The position numbers were made by a program, and so were the translations under genes. Source: Sweltsa coloradensis (lineage: Eukaryota; Arthropoda; Insecta; Plecoptera; Chloroperlidae). From it: DNA of 64,000 nucleotides. The DNA is taken from contig JAMZAV010000970.1 of the NCBI GenBank assembly GCA_024449915.1, positions 682,001 through 746,000 of the forward strand, read 5' to 3'. Below are positions 11,901 to 25,512 of this stretch, one piece after another. The notes under the pieces are model-generated. The model saw only the letters and a list, made by a program, of their open reading frames with translations. It was not told where the DNA came from and did not search any database. How positions within the stretch are numbered: position 1 is the first letter of the stretch; every line of letters starts with the position of its first letter.

Positions 11901-14900
11901 AAATGTTTTTTCCCTGGGTTTCAATGGGTTGTTTGGTTGTAGAAGCCTTTGGGTACACTACGGCATTTTGAAAAAGGCTTGGGGGTTGCTCGCTGCCCCT
12001 TTCCCGGGTTTTTTTACTGATAAAAACCCGTTGTGCTCGTGGGGGAATGGTTGTTCGGTTGGGAGAGCCTTTGGGTACACTACGAACCCTTCTTGACAAA
12101 TTGGGGGTTGCTCGCTGCACTTTCCCCCGGGGGTTTAATGATAAACATGTTTTCTCGTGGGTTTCAAAAGGCTTGTTTGGTTGAGGCTTGGTACACACGG
12201 GCATTTTTGGGCAAGGCCTTTTGGGGGTTTCTCGCTGCATTTCCCGGGTGGTTTTCTGATAAACATGTTGTGCTCGGGGTGCAATGGTTTTTCGGTTGTA
12301 GATGCCTTTTGGGGGCCCCTACGCGCATTCTTTACAAGGGTTTGGGGGTTGCTCCCCTGCACTTCCCCGGGGTTTTTTTAAATGATAAACCAAAGTTGTG
12401 CTCGTGGGGGGAATGCTTGTTTGGTTTAGATGCCTGGCTACACTACGCGCATTCTTGACAAGGTTGGGGGGGCCGCGGGACTTTTCCCCGGGGTTTTTTA
12501 CTGAAAAAAACCCTGTTGTGCCGTGGGGGCCAAAGGTTGTTCGGTTTTTAGAGTTTGGGTACATACGCGCCCTTCTTGAAAGGCTTTGGGGGGTTTTTTT
12601 TTTTCGCCGGGACTTTCCCCGGGGTTTTTTACTGATAAACCTGTTGTTTCTCTGGGTTTAATGGGTTTTTTTTGGGGTTTTAGATGCTTTTGGTACACTA
12701 CGCGGGATTTTTGAAAAGGCTTGGGCGTTGCTCGCGCCCCTTTCCCGGGGTTGTTTTTCTGATAAAAAATGGGTCGTGGGTGCAAAGGCTTGTTCGGTTT
12801 TTTAGATGTTGGGCTACACTACGCGCATTCTTGACAAGGCTTGGGCCCTTGCTTCCCCCCCCCCCCAACTTTCCCGGGGGTTTTTCTGAAAAAACATGTT
12901 GTGCTCGTGGGGGCAATGGCTTGTTCCCGGGTTTAGGGTTTCCGGTACACTTTCGCGCATTTTTGACAAGGCTTGGGGTTGCTCGCTGCCCCTTTCCCGG
13001 GTTGTTTACGATTAAAAAATGTTTTGCTCGTGGGTTTCAAAGGGTTTTTTCGGTTGTAGATGCCTGGCTTTCACTACGGCATTTTTGGGCAAGGGTTGGG
13101 CGGTTTCCGTGCAAATTTTCCCGGGGTTTTTTTAAATGATAAACATGTTGTGCTCGTGGGTGCAATGGCTTGTTCTGGGTTTTAAGGTTTCCCGGCTACA
13201 ACCCACGCCCCATTCTTGACAAGGGGTTGGGGTTGCTCGTGCACTTTCCCGGGTTTTTTACTGATAAACATGTTGTGCTCGTGGGTGCAAAAGGTTGTTC
13301 GGTTTTAGATGCCCCGGCTACACTTTCGCCTTCTTGACAAGGCTTTGGGGGTTGCTCGGCCCGCACTTTTCCCCGGGGGTTTACTGATAAACATGTTGTG
13401 CTCGTGGGTTTCAATGGCTTGGGTTTGGTTGTAGATGTTGGTTTCACTTTCCCCGCTTCTTTACAAGGTTTGGGCGTTGCTCGCCCGCCCCTTTCCGGGT
13501 TGTTTAATGAAAACATGTTGGGGTCGGGGGCAAAGGCTTGTTTGGGTTTTAGATGCCTGGCTAAACTACGGGGCATTTTGACAAAGGGTTGGGCGTTGCT
13601 CGCTGACTTTCCCGGGGTTGGGTTTCGAAAAAACAAAGGTTTTGCTCGTGGGGGTGCAATGGCTTGTTCGGTTGTAGATGCCTGGCTACAAACCCCCGCA
13701 ATTTTTGACAAGGCTTGGCGTTTGGGTCGCTGAATTTCCCGGGTTGTTTACTGATAAAAATGTTGTGCCGTGGGGCAAGGCGTTCGGGGTTTTAGTGCCC
13801 CGGGGTACACTACGCCGCATTTTTCTTGACAAAGGGTTTTTGGGGGTTGCTCGTGCACTTCCCCGGGGGGTTTTCTTATAAAAAATGTTTTGCTCGTGGG
13901 TGCAATGGCTTGGGTTTGGGGTTTTAGAGTTTGGGTACCTAAAGCGCATTCTTGGGCAAGGCTTGGGGTTTCTCGCTGCACTTTCCCGGGTTTTATGATA
14001 AACATTTTTGTGTGCCCTGGGTGCAAGGCTTTTTCGGGGTTTTAAAAGGCCTTTGGGTACCCCTACGGGCCCTTTTTTGACAAGGCTTTGGGGGTTGCTC
14101 GCGGCACTTTTTCCGGGGTTTTTTACTGGAAAAAAAAATGTTGTGTCTTGGGTGCAAGGCTTGTCGGTTTTAGATTTCCTTGGGTAACTACGCGCTTTTT
14201 TGACCCAAAGGGTTGGGCGTTGCTCGCTGCACTTTCCCGGGTTGTTTTTCTGATAAACATTTTTGTGCTCGGGGTGCAATGGTTTTGGTTTTTGGTTGTA
14301 GATGCCTGGCTACCCTACGGAAATTTTTGACAAACTTGGGCGTTTCTCGCTTTCACTTTCCCGGGGGTTGGGTTTTCTTTAAAAATGTTGTGCTCGTGGG
14401 GGCAAATGGCTTGTTCGGTTGTAGATTTCCGGGCCCACATACCCACCCTTTTGGGCAAGGTTGGGCGTTGCTCGCTGCACTTTTCCCCGGGGGTTTAAAG
14501 ATAAACATGTTTGTGCTCGTGGGGGCAAAAAGGGTTGCGGTGAGTGCCTGGGTACACTACGCGCATTCTTGACAAAAGGGTTTTGGGGGTTTTCTCGCCC
14601 CATTTTTCCCCGGGTTGTTTACTGATAAACATGTTGTGCTCCCTGGGTTTCAATGGCTTGTTCGGTTTTAGATGCCTTTGGGTACAAAACCCCGCATTCT
14701 TGACAAGGCTTGGGGGGGGGGGCTCGCTTTCACTTTCCCGGGGGTTTTCTGATTAAAAAATGTTGTGCTCGTGGGGGCAAGGCTTGTTCGGTTGGGAGAT
14801 GCGGCTACACTACGCGATTTTTGAAAGGCCTTGGGGGTTTCTCGCGGCCCCTTTCCCGGGTTGTTTTCTGATAAACATGTTTTGCTCGTGGGTTTCAATG

Positions 14901-16680
14901 GGTTGGGTTTGGTTGTGAAGATTTTGGCTTTCACTACGGCATTCTTGACAAGGCTTGGGGGTTGCTCGCTGAAATTTCCCCGGGGGGGTTTCTGAAAAAC
15001 CCTGTTGTGCGTGGGGGGCAATGGCTTGTTCGGGTTTTAGATGCTTGGGTACACTACGCGCCTTTTGACAAGGCTTGGGCGTTTTCTCGTGCACTTTCCC
15101 GGGTTTTTTTACTGATTTAAAAATGTTGTGCTCGGGGTTCAATGGCTTGTTTGGGTTTTAGAGCCTTTTCTACATACGCGCATTTTGGGAAAAAGGGTTG
15201 GGTTGCTCGCCATTTTTCCCCGGGGTTTTTACTGAAAAACATGTTTGTCGTGGGGCCCAAAGGGTTGTTCGGTTGTAGATGCCCGGCTACACTACGCGGG
15301 ATTCTTGACAAGGTTGGGCGTTTCTCGCTGCCCCTTTCCCCCGGGTTTTTTACGGGTAAAAATGTTGGGGCTCGTGGGTTTCAATTTGGGTTGTTTGGTT
15401 GTAGATGCCTTTGGGTACCCCTACGCGCATTCTTTAAAAGGTTGGGCGTTGCTCGCTGCACTTTTCCCCGGGTGGGTTTTCTGAAAACATGTTTTGCTCG
15501 TGGGGGTGCAAAGGCTTGTTCGGTTTTAGATGCCTTTTTTACAAATACGGCCATTCTTTGGGCAAGGCTTGGGCGTTGCTCGCTGCACTTTCCCGGGTTG
15601 TTTTCTGAAAAACATTTTTGTGCTCGGGGGGGCAATGGGGTTGTTTGGTTGTGATGGCCCTTTGGGTACCCCTACGCGCATCTTGGGCAAAGGGTTTGGG
15701 GGGTTGCTCGCTGCACTTTCCCGGGGGTTTTTACGGGTAAACATGTTGTGCTCGTGGGGCAATGGCTTGTTCGGTTTTAGATGCTTTGGGTACACTTTCG
15801 GCATTTTTGACAAAGGGTTGGGGGTTGACTCGCTGCCCCTTTCCCCGGGGTTTTTTACTGATTTAAAAATGTTGTGCTGTGGGGCCCCAAAGGCTTTTTC
15901 GGTTGGGAGATCTTGGCTACACTAGCGAAATTTTTGACAAGGCTGGGCCCCTTTCTCGCTGCACTTTCCCGGGTTTGTTTACTGATAAACAGTTGTGCTC
16001 GTGGGTGCAACGGCTTGTTCGGTTGTAGATGCCTGGTACAATACGGCCCTTCTTGACAAGGCTTGGGCGTTTCTCGCTTCCCCTTTTCCCGGGTTTTTTA
16101 CTGGGTAAACATGTTGGGCTTTGTGGGGGGCAATTTGGGGTTTTTTCGGTTTGGGAGATGCTTTGGTACACTTTGCGCATTCTTTACAAGGCTTGGGCGT
16201 TTCCCCGCTGCACTTTCCCGGGTTTTTTTACTGGGAAAAAAAAGTTTTGCTCGGGGTGCAAAAAGGGTTGTTCGGTTGTAGAGCCTGGCTACAATACGCG
16301 AAATTTTTTACCAAAGGGTTGGGGGGTTGGGTCGTGCACTTTCCCCGGGGGTTTTACGGGTTTAAAAAAAGTTGTGCTCGTGGGTGCAATGGCTTGTTCG
16401 GTTGTAGATGCCTTTGGGTACAACGGCATTCTTGACAAGGGTTGGGCGTTGCTGCTGCACCCTTTTCCCGGGGGGGGTTTACTGATAAACATGTTTTTGC
16501 TGGGGTTTCAATGGCTTGTTCGGTTGTAGTGCCTGGCTTTAAAAAAAGCGCATTTTTGACAAGGCTTGGGGTTGCTCGCCGACTTTCCCGGGTTGTTTTA
16601 AATGATAAACATGTTTGCCTTCCGGGGGGGGTGCAATGGCTTGTTCGGGTGTAGATGCCTTTGGGACACTCGCGCCTTTT
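5925..16680 (+). repeat. Satellite array, about 119-bp monomer, about 90 copies
   Basis: Head-to-tail monomers with landmarks in fixed order: TGCTCGTGGGTGCAATGGC, TTCGGTTGTAGATGCC, TACACTACGCGCATTCTTG, ACAAGGCTTGGGCGTTGC, TCGCTGCACTTTCCCGGGT and TGTTTACTGATAAACA. I counted about 119 bases in an undamaged monomer. The last landmark is an inverted repeat (TGTTTA, CTGA, TAAACA) and the preceding one carries CCCGGG. Copies differ mainly by triplet homopolymer substitutions (for example TGC read as TTTC, CTGGC as CTTTGGG), which look like consensus errors. Open frames throughout the array repeat the same peptide in every frame on both strands and are not genes. Confidence 0.93.
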
Positions 16681-18010
<1,330 letters not shown>

Positions 18011-21000
18011 TTCTACGTGACAATCTTAAACGATCTTAGCGTGCCAACTTAAATTCACTTTCGTTTGTAAAGTACCATTCACAACTAACTGGGCAATTCG
18101 TTGTGACAAGTGTACACCGTATTACTTCGATGATGGTGATTTTCAATGTGTCAATGTCAATGTCACTTGAAACACACTCGGCAATACAAAACTTTATGCC
18201 TTTCAAGTTTCAACTTACACCTTACGCCTTATTGTGAACGATGCTAAAACCTTGCATCGTTCTGCAATCTGAAGTTGACAGTGGTATATTATTTTGGATG
18301 TTATTAAATTTATCAATATTAATTTAGAAGAAATTTTCAAAGGAAGTGGGAAGATTTAGGTAACGTTCGCATGTCGTCTGATTTTACCTTAAAGTTTTAA
18401 CCAATATTTGCGAAACATTTCTCACATGAAGCGGTTTCGTCATGGATCTACAACCTCTTCATTTAAGCCCACGGTTTCTTGGTTCCGTTCCATCGTCAAA
18501 GTTATGGTCGTCACCTCAATGATGAATGCAATTGATCATTTGACCTATTAGCATCTCTGTTATGTAGCTTTAGCAAAAGTATAGCAAGAAATAAAATGAA
18601 TTTATAATCCATTTAAGAACATTTATGGGACATATTTTAAAGGTTATCTACATACAGGTACCCTGCTATTTCTGTACACTGATTCATAACTGATGATTAT
18701 AAACATTAACCAACGTTGTAAGGAAAACAACAAGAATTGAATTAAACCAGGATAAACCCCAGTTCTCCCGCTTTCCGGGCGGACGTCTTAACCACAAGAC
18801 TACGGAGGCACTGACCCTTACACTTATCATCTTCTGGGTTGTTGGTGCAATCTAAGATCTAATCCATCCCCGGACGAGTTGGATTTTATATTTTCTGGAT
18901 TGTTTTGCTTTAAAACCAATCCCCATACGGGAGAGCTACATCAAGAAACCTTTCTCACGTTTTGAAATACGTTCTCCTTGTTTTAACTTCGCTTCGCTAT
19001 TATGTTTTGTTTAAATAACAATAAATAACCGTTTGCATAAATACTAAGTAGGCGCTGTCGAGTCGAGACGAAGTCGATGATAAGGTCGACCTTGCTGAAG
19101 ATAGCGACAAACTTGCCATCAGTATTTCACACTCAGACTGTACTACCCAGGTCAAAATCTAAGACTGAGTGGTGAGTGTGTGTTTTCACGGGTTTCAGTT
19201 ACCTTACCGTACCGCACCATAACGTACCGTACCGTAGCCATGAGACATCCGTAGTATTGTTATCATTCGACAATTGACAATCTATTCTTTTTACACTGAT
19301 AAAACTCATTTTAGCTACATTTTGTATTTTATATTTATTTTGCAAAAAAATTCCACTTGTTGCATGAAGATACAGGTGGCCGATTGCCAATCAATATAAA
19401 TAAAATTGACACTTATAAAACACGATCCTAAAATTACCGAAATTCTTCTGAAAAGCTATCACCCCCGGAGGACATTTGTTCAATGTTCATCTAGTCCAAC
19501 CCGCGACTGTTATGTTTGTATTCTACAGTGTCAGACGATATCAACCGGTATTGTAACATTTTAAACTTACTTAATTATTTATAATTGACAATACAATTTT
19601 CAATATATTATTTATTGAATGGAATGGAAACATAAAGTGTAGAGTTGCAATTACATTAGGCTATATTATTTTATGTTGATGGTGCAGATTCTGTGTTTGT
19701 TTGTGTGCTTTTCTTGAGTCTTTCCAAGCCTATAATTTCAAGATCAATCAATACAGCATAGAGGCATAACCAGGATCTTGATTCGGGGGGGGGGGGGGGA
19801 GGTGAATTTCGGGGTTTATATTATGGGGCGCATATATACCCAGAAAATTGTTGATTTCTCACATTGCCAATAGTGACATTTTACTAGTTTTTAGTGCTTT
19901 TGTCGATAATTTATAAAATTGTGAAGATCCACATACTGTTAGTAAACACAATCTTGTCATATGTTGGACCTACATGTATACCACATATAGTACATATAGT
20001 GCATTTTAGTATCATCATAACCCTTTTTTCTTCTTCGCTACGCCCCTGTTACAGCAAGTATTCCATGTATTTAATATATAGTTATTCTAAAAAGTTCTAA
20101 ATATGATTTTTTTCTGTAGTTATATAAAGGTTCTAAAATGCTATAAATTGCACCTTGCTAAAACATCATAATAAATGAAACGCATGCCTACGTGACTGTA
20201 TTGTGACTTATATCAGTCCGTTATAACAAGTAGGAAGTCATTAGCTGATATTAAACCTAATTTCGTTCACGATAGCTTATCACGAGTAACTGTGGCGTGA
20301 GTGCAATCAGAGAGAGGGTAGGGAGAACATGTGGGAAAGTCGCCGTTGTGTGTTTGAAATAAATAGGGCAATATGTACAATAATGGTACTTGATTTCGAA
20401 AACATTCAATAATTAGAGTGTACCTCATTCCAGTCAAACTAACACTGTGGCTAAATGCTGACAAAACTCAAAGTTTAGGCCAACTTATAGAAGTGCTCAT
20501 ATTAAATCATATATACAAATATAGACAATATTATTTATACTGTTAAAATTGCTATAAGAACTGAAAAATGCTTAGTATAATAATATTTCATAATTTAACT
20601 CGAAACCCGATGTTCTCAAAGTCGAGATGTTGCAACGCACTTGAATTTAATATACCACTTTCACATTTAAATATTGGTTCGTATGAATTTAATTACTGCG
20701 AAATATTTATGATAAAACACGATAATTATTAACACAAATTCTCAGTTTTGTGGTCGTTTGACGTAATTTTTATCCTCAGTCGTCATCTTACGTAGTTTCC
20801 GGTCCAGAGTTGACCTCTTCTTCAAGTCATTCAGTCAGTTCTTGACTGAATATTAAACTAAGTTCCATCTCTTGGTCTTTACAACAGCTGAGTTGCGAAT
20901 TTACGCCTACCTTCCAACCGAGTTAATGAATGTATTCATAAGAATCTACTTAAAAGTTTTGCATACAACTCACAATTACAATATTCCCTTTGAAGCCTGA

Positions 21001-21228
21001 CAAAGGCATTATTGAGACTTGAGGAAACGAGAGCAGTCTTTCACATTGAACGTGTGGAAAGTCAAGGGGAACATGTGATGTAGAGCTTCACACATCAAAG
21101 GTACAAAACCAATGGAATTGTGATTACATTTATTGGTTTGTATAGAAGGAAGAGCTAAAATGAGAATATGTAAATGTTGTTGCGACCCCCACTTCACGCG
21201 CACCTATTAAATCTTCAAAGTGAATATT
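18011..21228. other. AT-rich non-coding DNA
   Basis: No gene recognised. Minor items: a tRNA-like relic at 18,738-18,810 (minus), ACCGT-type pentamers at 19,200-19,240, and a 13-base G run near 19,785. Short open frames show no family features. Confidence 0.5.
18738..18810 (-). other. tRNA-like relic
   Basis: On the minus strand the segment reads GCCTCCGTAGTCTTGTGGTTAAG-like at its 5' part (positions 18,788-18,810), which resembles the D-arm/A-box of Glu- or Asp-type tRNAs, followed by a CCGC/GCGG anticodon-like stem. The T-arm is decayed (GGGTTTATCCTGG) and U33 is missing, so it is not functional. Confidence 0.4.
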
Positions 21229-21275
21229 TGATCACTGAGGGCGAAATTCCGCGCGAAGTCGAAACTCAGTGATCA
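21229..21275. repeat. Short palindrome TGATCACTGAG / CTCAGTGATCA
   Basis: Exact 11-bp arms at 21,229-21,239 and 21,265-21,275 separated by 25 bp. It could be a protein-binding dyad or the remnant of a small inverted-repeat element; nothing decides between them. Confidence 0.6.
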
Positions 21276-21474
21276 CTAAATACAGACAATTATAATATTA
21301 AGCAATAGACAATTGAAAGACATTTTATTTATAAGTTTTAATCATGATATTTGTCGGGATATGTTTTTCAATATGTATGTATTATGAGTCTGTAGCTTGT
21401 TTGTCGCCAGCCTCCCCCCTCCACCAACCTCACTACGTCATGCAGTCACCCCCTCCTCGGGGCTGTCACGTGAT

Positions 21475-21600
21475 CTGAACTCGCAGTTTGGTTGGCTACA
21501 GGACGGGGCTGGTGGGTATATAAACCGCCCGGTCCAGGGCTAAAATCAGTAGTTCTTGTGGTTCGGTTATGCCTGCCACACTGCTCACACCATCCATTTC
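21475..21600 (+). promoter_or_regulatory. Candidate RNA polymerase II core promoter
   Basis: TATATAAA at 21,517-21,524 and an initiator-like TCAGT at 21,546-21,550 are spaced 31 bp apart (T of TATA to A of the initiator), which is the canonical distance. Upstream lies a GC-richer patch with an E-box-like CACGTG near 21,468. An ATG follows at about 21,570 and opens 11 codons before GTAAAGT, a plausible splice donor. Either a host gene's first exon or a retroelement LTR promoter would fit. I recognise no downstream protein. Confidence 0.3.
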
Positions 21601-21697
21601 TGTAAAGTAAATGTAAAATATATCTACACCCTAAGTTACCTCTGTCTCTTGCTTTGATTTAAATGTCCCATCCAAAAAATCCCCCCTTGAACGTCGA

Positions 21698-21830
21698 GAC
21701 CTGCAAGCTCTCAAAAGCGGCCTGAAACCGTTGACCTTCTAGACCTGCAAGCTCTCAAAAGCGGCCTGAAACCGTTGACCTTCTAGACCTGCCAGCTCTC
21801 AAAAGCGGCCTGAAACCGTTGACCTTCTAG
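21698..21830 (+). repeat. 44-bp tandem repeat, three copies
   Basis: Units begin GACCTGC at 21,698, 21,742 and 21,786; each contains CTCTCAAAAGCGGCCTGAAA and ends CCGTTGACCTTCTA. The first two are identical and the third differs by one base. The unit is not a multiple of three in length, which argues against a coding repeat. Confidence 0.9.
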
Positions 21831-22670
21831 AACTTCGAGCGCCGCTACGTGCCCTGAAAGCACGTTAGTTAGTACCTTAATCCTCCAATGCATCCCTGTA
21901 GGCCCTAGTTGCCATCGAGGTCCAAGTCAAAATACTATCCATTCTCCCGTCCTAGTTTTGCATACAACGCGAGCGGTAGACGGGCGCTCGCAACAAATGT
22001 GAAAAGAATATATGACGAAATAAGTCTAATAAAAATTGAGTTGAAGGGTTTGGAAATTTCAAGCTGGAGACGCAGAGAAAAATGTTATTTCTGAAATGAC
22101 GTCGGTGATGCATGGGTTGTCTTCTGGGACGCAGACTCGAATCGTATAAAGTATTTATGTGGTGAATCTCCCGTTTGACGTCAAGGCCACTGAAGGGAGA
22201 TTGATCATATTTGAATCTCAATGTGCATTCCAATAACTGTACTCTCTTATAAACGTTTCAGTACTATTCAATTCAAGAAATTTCTAATCTTTTATAAAAT
22301 GTCATCTGAAATGATTCTTTAAATGAAGGATTTACGTTTTAAAAAACGTTTTGTTCAAGTGTGTTAAAAATGTTCATTTGAATCCATTCAGTTTGTTAAA
22401 AGCTCAATATTTCCCACGTAAAGCTTAAATTTAAAAAAAAAAATTTTAAAGGTGAGGACTTTAACAATGGATACAAATATAATATAATATAATATAATAT
22501 AAAAATTTTGTGTGCAAAATAGTTATAAAATACACAACAGATAATCTAGAACGAGTTTTTAATTTTAGTTTTGAGCAACCATATATCTATACTTTCTTCC
22601 ACTGCCATTGCCAATGTGTATATTGTCATTTTTACCATCATTGCTCATTTGTAACGTTAATGAATCTATA
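21831..22670. other. Non-coding stretch with (AATAT)n
   Basis: No gene recognised. A pentamer microsatellite AATAT occupies about 22,477-22,502. The 61-codon frame at 21,909-22,094 overlaps a 93-codon frame on the other strand and neither has recognisable features. Confidence 0.45.
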
Positions 22671-22724
22671 GTTGTCCACCTTTGTAAATCAATTTTCATA
22701 ACTGAATATACGTCAAATATAGAC

Positions 22725-22764
<40 letters not shown>
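22671..22764 (+). repeat. Repeat 3' tail with stem-loop and (AAAT)n
   Basis: GTCCACCTTTGTAAATCA, a TTTTCATAACTG hairpin half, TAGACGTTAAATAAATA and about nine AAAT units. Same family as 3,918-3,989 and the reverse-strand copies at 56,054 and 57,758. The long tetramer end is typical of a retrotransposed 3' end. Confidence 0.6.
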
Positions 22765-22765
<1 letters not shown>

Positions 22766-25512
22766 AACAAATAATATATACAAATAAAGATTTATTGCGG
22801 TGCAAATTTTTTTTAGTTAAAGTCCTGTGTATTTTAGAAGCATCGTTTGAAGGAGTGTAAGGCCTATAATCGGAATAGAAGACTGAAACAACTACGTATA
22901 CTTGAAGAGTCGCGACATTCTCTAGAAGTCTCCAGTGGAGGAAATAAGACTGAACGCACGTAACCTCATTGAAGTCTCTAGCTGGGACGCGTTTAATTTC
23001 CTCACTCTGCTACTGCGAGTCAAGTCTTTATTCAATCCGGAAGACAATTGATGGGTTTGTGATGGTGACGAGGTTAACCAAGACAGTCGAATACTCGCTC
23101 ATTGACGGAAGATGCGGTTTACTTGGCTTTAATTAAGCTAAGACAATCTCGAATTGTTACGCATAGATCGAACTAACCGTGGAAAATATTCAGTAGAACG
23201 TTTTGAACAGTTCTGTGTACTAACGCGTCTTTTTAATGACTTGCGTCGACGTTGTTGGTTTCTCGTGGTAAACTTGCCCTGGGTCATTGCAAGCCCCTTT
23301 TCTGGTGTCTATAACTAAGTATTTTGGAATTATATGAATATTGTGAATGAAATGTCCCAGGATTGTTTAAGATGAGTCAATTCTTTTAACAGTCAAGTTA
23401 AAGACTGGGAAAAACTTACGAAAACTTCAGCCAGGATTGCTGGTGGTGGGTATCAAACTAATAACCTCCCAAATCAGAGTAGTATACGCTTGAGCTACAT
23501 AATATGTCGGTTTATTTACTATTATTATTATTATTTTATGACTGAGTATATAATTCGTTATTCTACCCCATATCCAATGTAAACAATCTACTTACCAAAG
23601 TTTGAATGTTTTGAAACTAAAGTTTTCGCAGTCTGTATCTCTTCGTCGACGAGTTAGTTTTTAAAATATTTTTTGTTTCAAAATGATCTGAATGGGGCCC
23701 TGAAACGTGTGGCTTTGTTGCTGTTTGCTATATAAAACTTAATTATACACTACATTTTATTACAGAACTATATACATTTTTGTACATACAAACTTTTCGT
23801 GGTTGGACCTCGATGCTAGTTCTCACACGTCGGCTGCGACTGCAACTCACACCACCCTCGTCGCGATTAGCTTCGTTGCTACTAAAACACGACCATAATC
23901 CTCCATCTTGAACTACCCTTCCACTTAGTTGACAGCAAACCTGATTCTCTCTCTTCTTCCGCTTAATAACAAACTAATCTTCGTACTTGGACAACCTAAC
24001 GAATTATTGAATCTTGTACTCAGAGGAGATTACCACCTTAATAGGCTTAGGGTTCCAGGGCTCAGTGGATCTAGACCCATAATGCACTGCGGATTACCTC
24101 GATACTCGATCAGGAGCACGACTTACGTAATAAAGATTAGAGATGGGGGGGGGGGGACATTAAACCTTAGTAAACCTTGATGTGGTGCTGCCCTTAGACC
24201 CATACGTTAAGAACTATTTATTTTGTTAAGAATTATGTTCCCCACTAAACAAATATTGACTTATTTTTTAAATATAATTTAACACATGGAAAACATTGGC
24301 ACATCATACACATGAAAATACTTTTATTATCAGAAAATCATCCAAACCTTACATAGTCTATCCATACTGCCGGGTGAATAGGGTTTGATCCTCGGTCGGG
24401 GTGTATTTTTCATTGCTATCACTCTAACAACTTTGAAAAAAACGTAACAAAATAACATTTTTCTAAAAAATACCGTAAGTAGGTATAAAAACACCAGAAA
24501 ATAAAATAAAGTGGAAAGGACACATTTGGCAGTTGTCACATAGCTATTCGCTCGGGCAGGATGAATCCGACGTTATGAAACTTTACATAGTTTTTAATAA
24601 AGCATAAACATGGACAGCCCTACAGTCGTAGATTTTCAACTTTTTATGTTTATCAGCCAGGATCAATCCACGAATATGGTCAATTTGAACTTTTAAAAAA
24701 AATTCAAAGACCTGATTTTTTTAAATTTATAATTAATTTCTTGAATAGTGTTACTGTGGAGCTCTATATTTCAGCTTCCTTGACATAAACTACCCAAAAT
24801 TATAAACAATTGTGGTGTAATGTAAGTCGGCCGCGCGAAAAAGAATTTACTAATAACGCATGTTCTATTATTATGTCTTTATGTTCCTGTAAAAGCTTAG
24901 TGACAAACTAATTAAAAATGTACAGTGTCAAGATATACTTACATATTATTATTCACACTTACAAAACTTTCTGAGATTGAAGACACCCAGTGAGATTGGA
25001 AATGTTATGAAATATCATTCTAAGCCAATTTCTTTCCACAAAGATGTATGAAAGAATTTAACTGACGGAAAGGGATTTGATGCAGCTTCATTGAAATGAA
25101 ATTCTTTTCCCTTTAAACATGATGAACTCATCTTCATTGTTGCTCATAGTTCCATGCGCCTTGAAGGCCGCACCATATTACACAGGAGATTATCTGGAAG
25201 TTTAATAAAAAAATAACATCTCTTCATGCAAAATATTATTAAAAGGTGTCGGAATAAAATTAAAAGAGCAGCAGTGAATCTATGGCCGCCATGGGAATAT
25301 TATGAAGCTGCCATACAACCCCACAATAATTTTACCAACTCACTTTTAAAACATATTATATACGACCACATGCAGCGTTGTCCAAAGCGTGTGTATTCAC
25401 TTTTAATATGTGAAAATGAATGAAAATTACATGAAAGAAAATTCCTACAGTTCTTTTCGGAGGGAAGTACACAGAATTATAACAGTTAAAAAAAATAAGT
25501 TCAAAATGTTTG
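22765..25512. other. Non-coding stretch with SINE fragments
   Basis: No gene recognised. It holds a family-2 SINE piece at 23,400-23,503, an (ATT)n tract at 23,517-23,535, a tRNA-like B-box (GGGTTTGATCC) near 24,383, a 12-base G run near 24,145 and AT-rich DNA. Confidence 0.45.
23400..23503 (-). repeat. Family-2 SINE fragment
   Basis: Read on the minus strand it aligns with 57,930-58,020: ACTCTGATT.GGGAGGT, a decayed B-box, GCAAT.CTG.CTGAA.GTTTT and a .TTTTTCCCAGTC block. This covers the tRNA-like head and early body only. Confidence 0.5.

Noticed and set aside
5924..16529. Dozens of open frames of 60-270 codons on both strands
   Set aside because: They repeat the satellite monomer's translation in every frame and are stitched together by base-call errors; none is a gene.
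5925..16680. CENP-B box in the satellite
   Set aside because: TTCGGTTGTAGATG starts like the box, but it has T where the conserved A should be and no CGGG follows.
5925..16680. CRISPR array
   Set aside because: The repeats are contiguous satellite monomers with no unique spacers, in a eukaryotic context.
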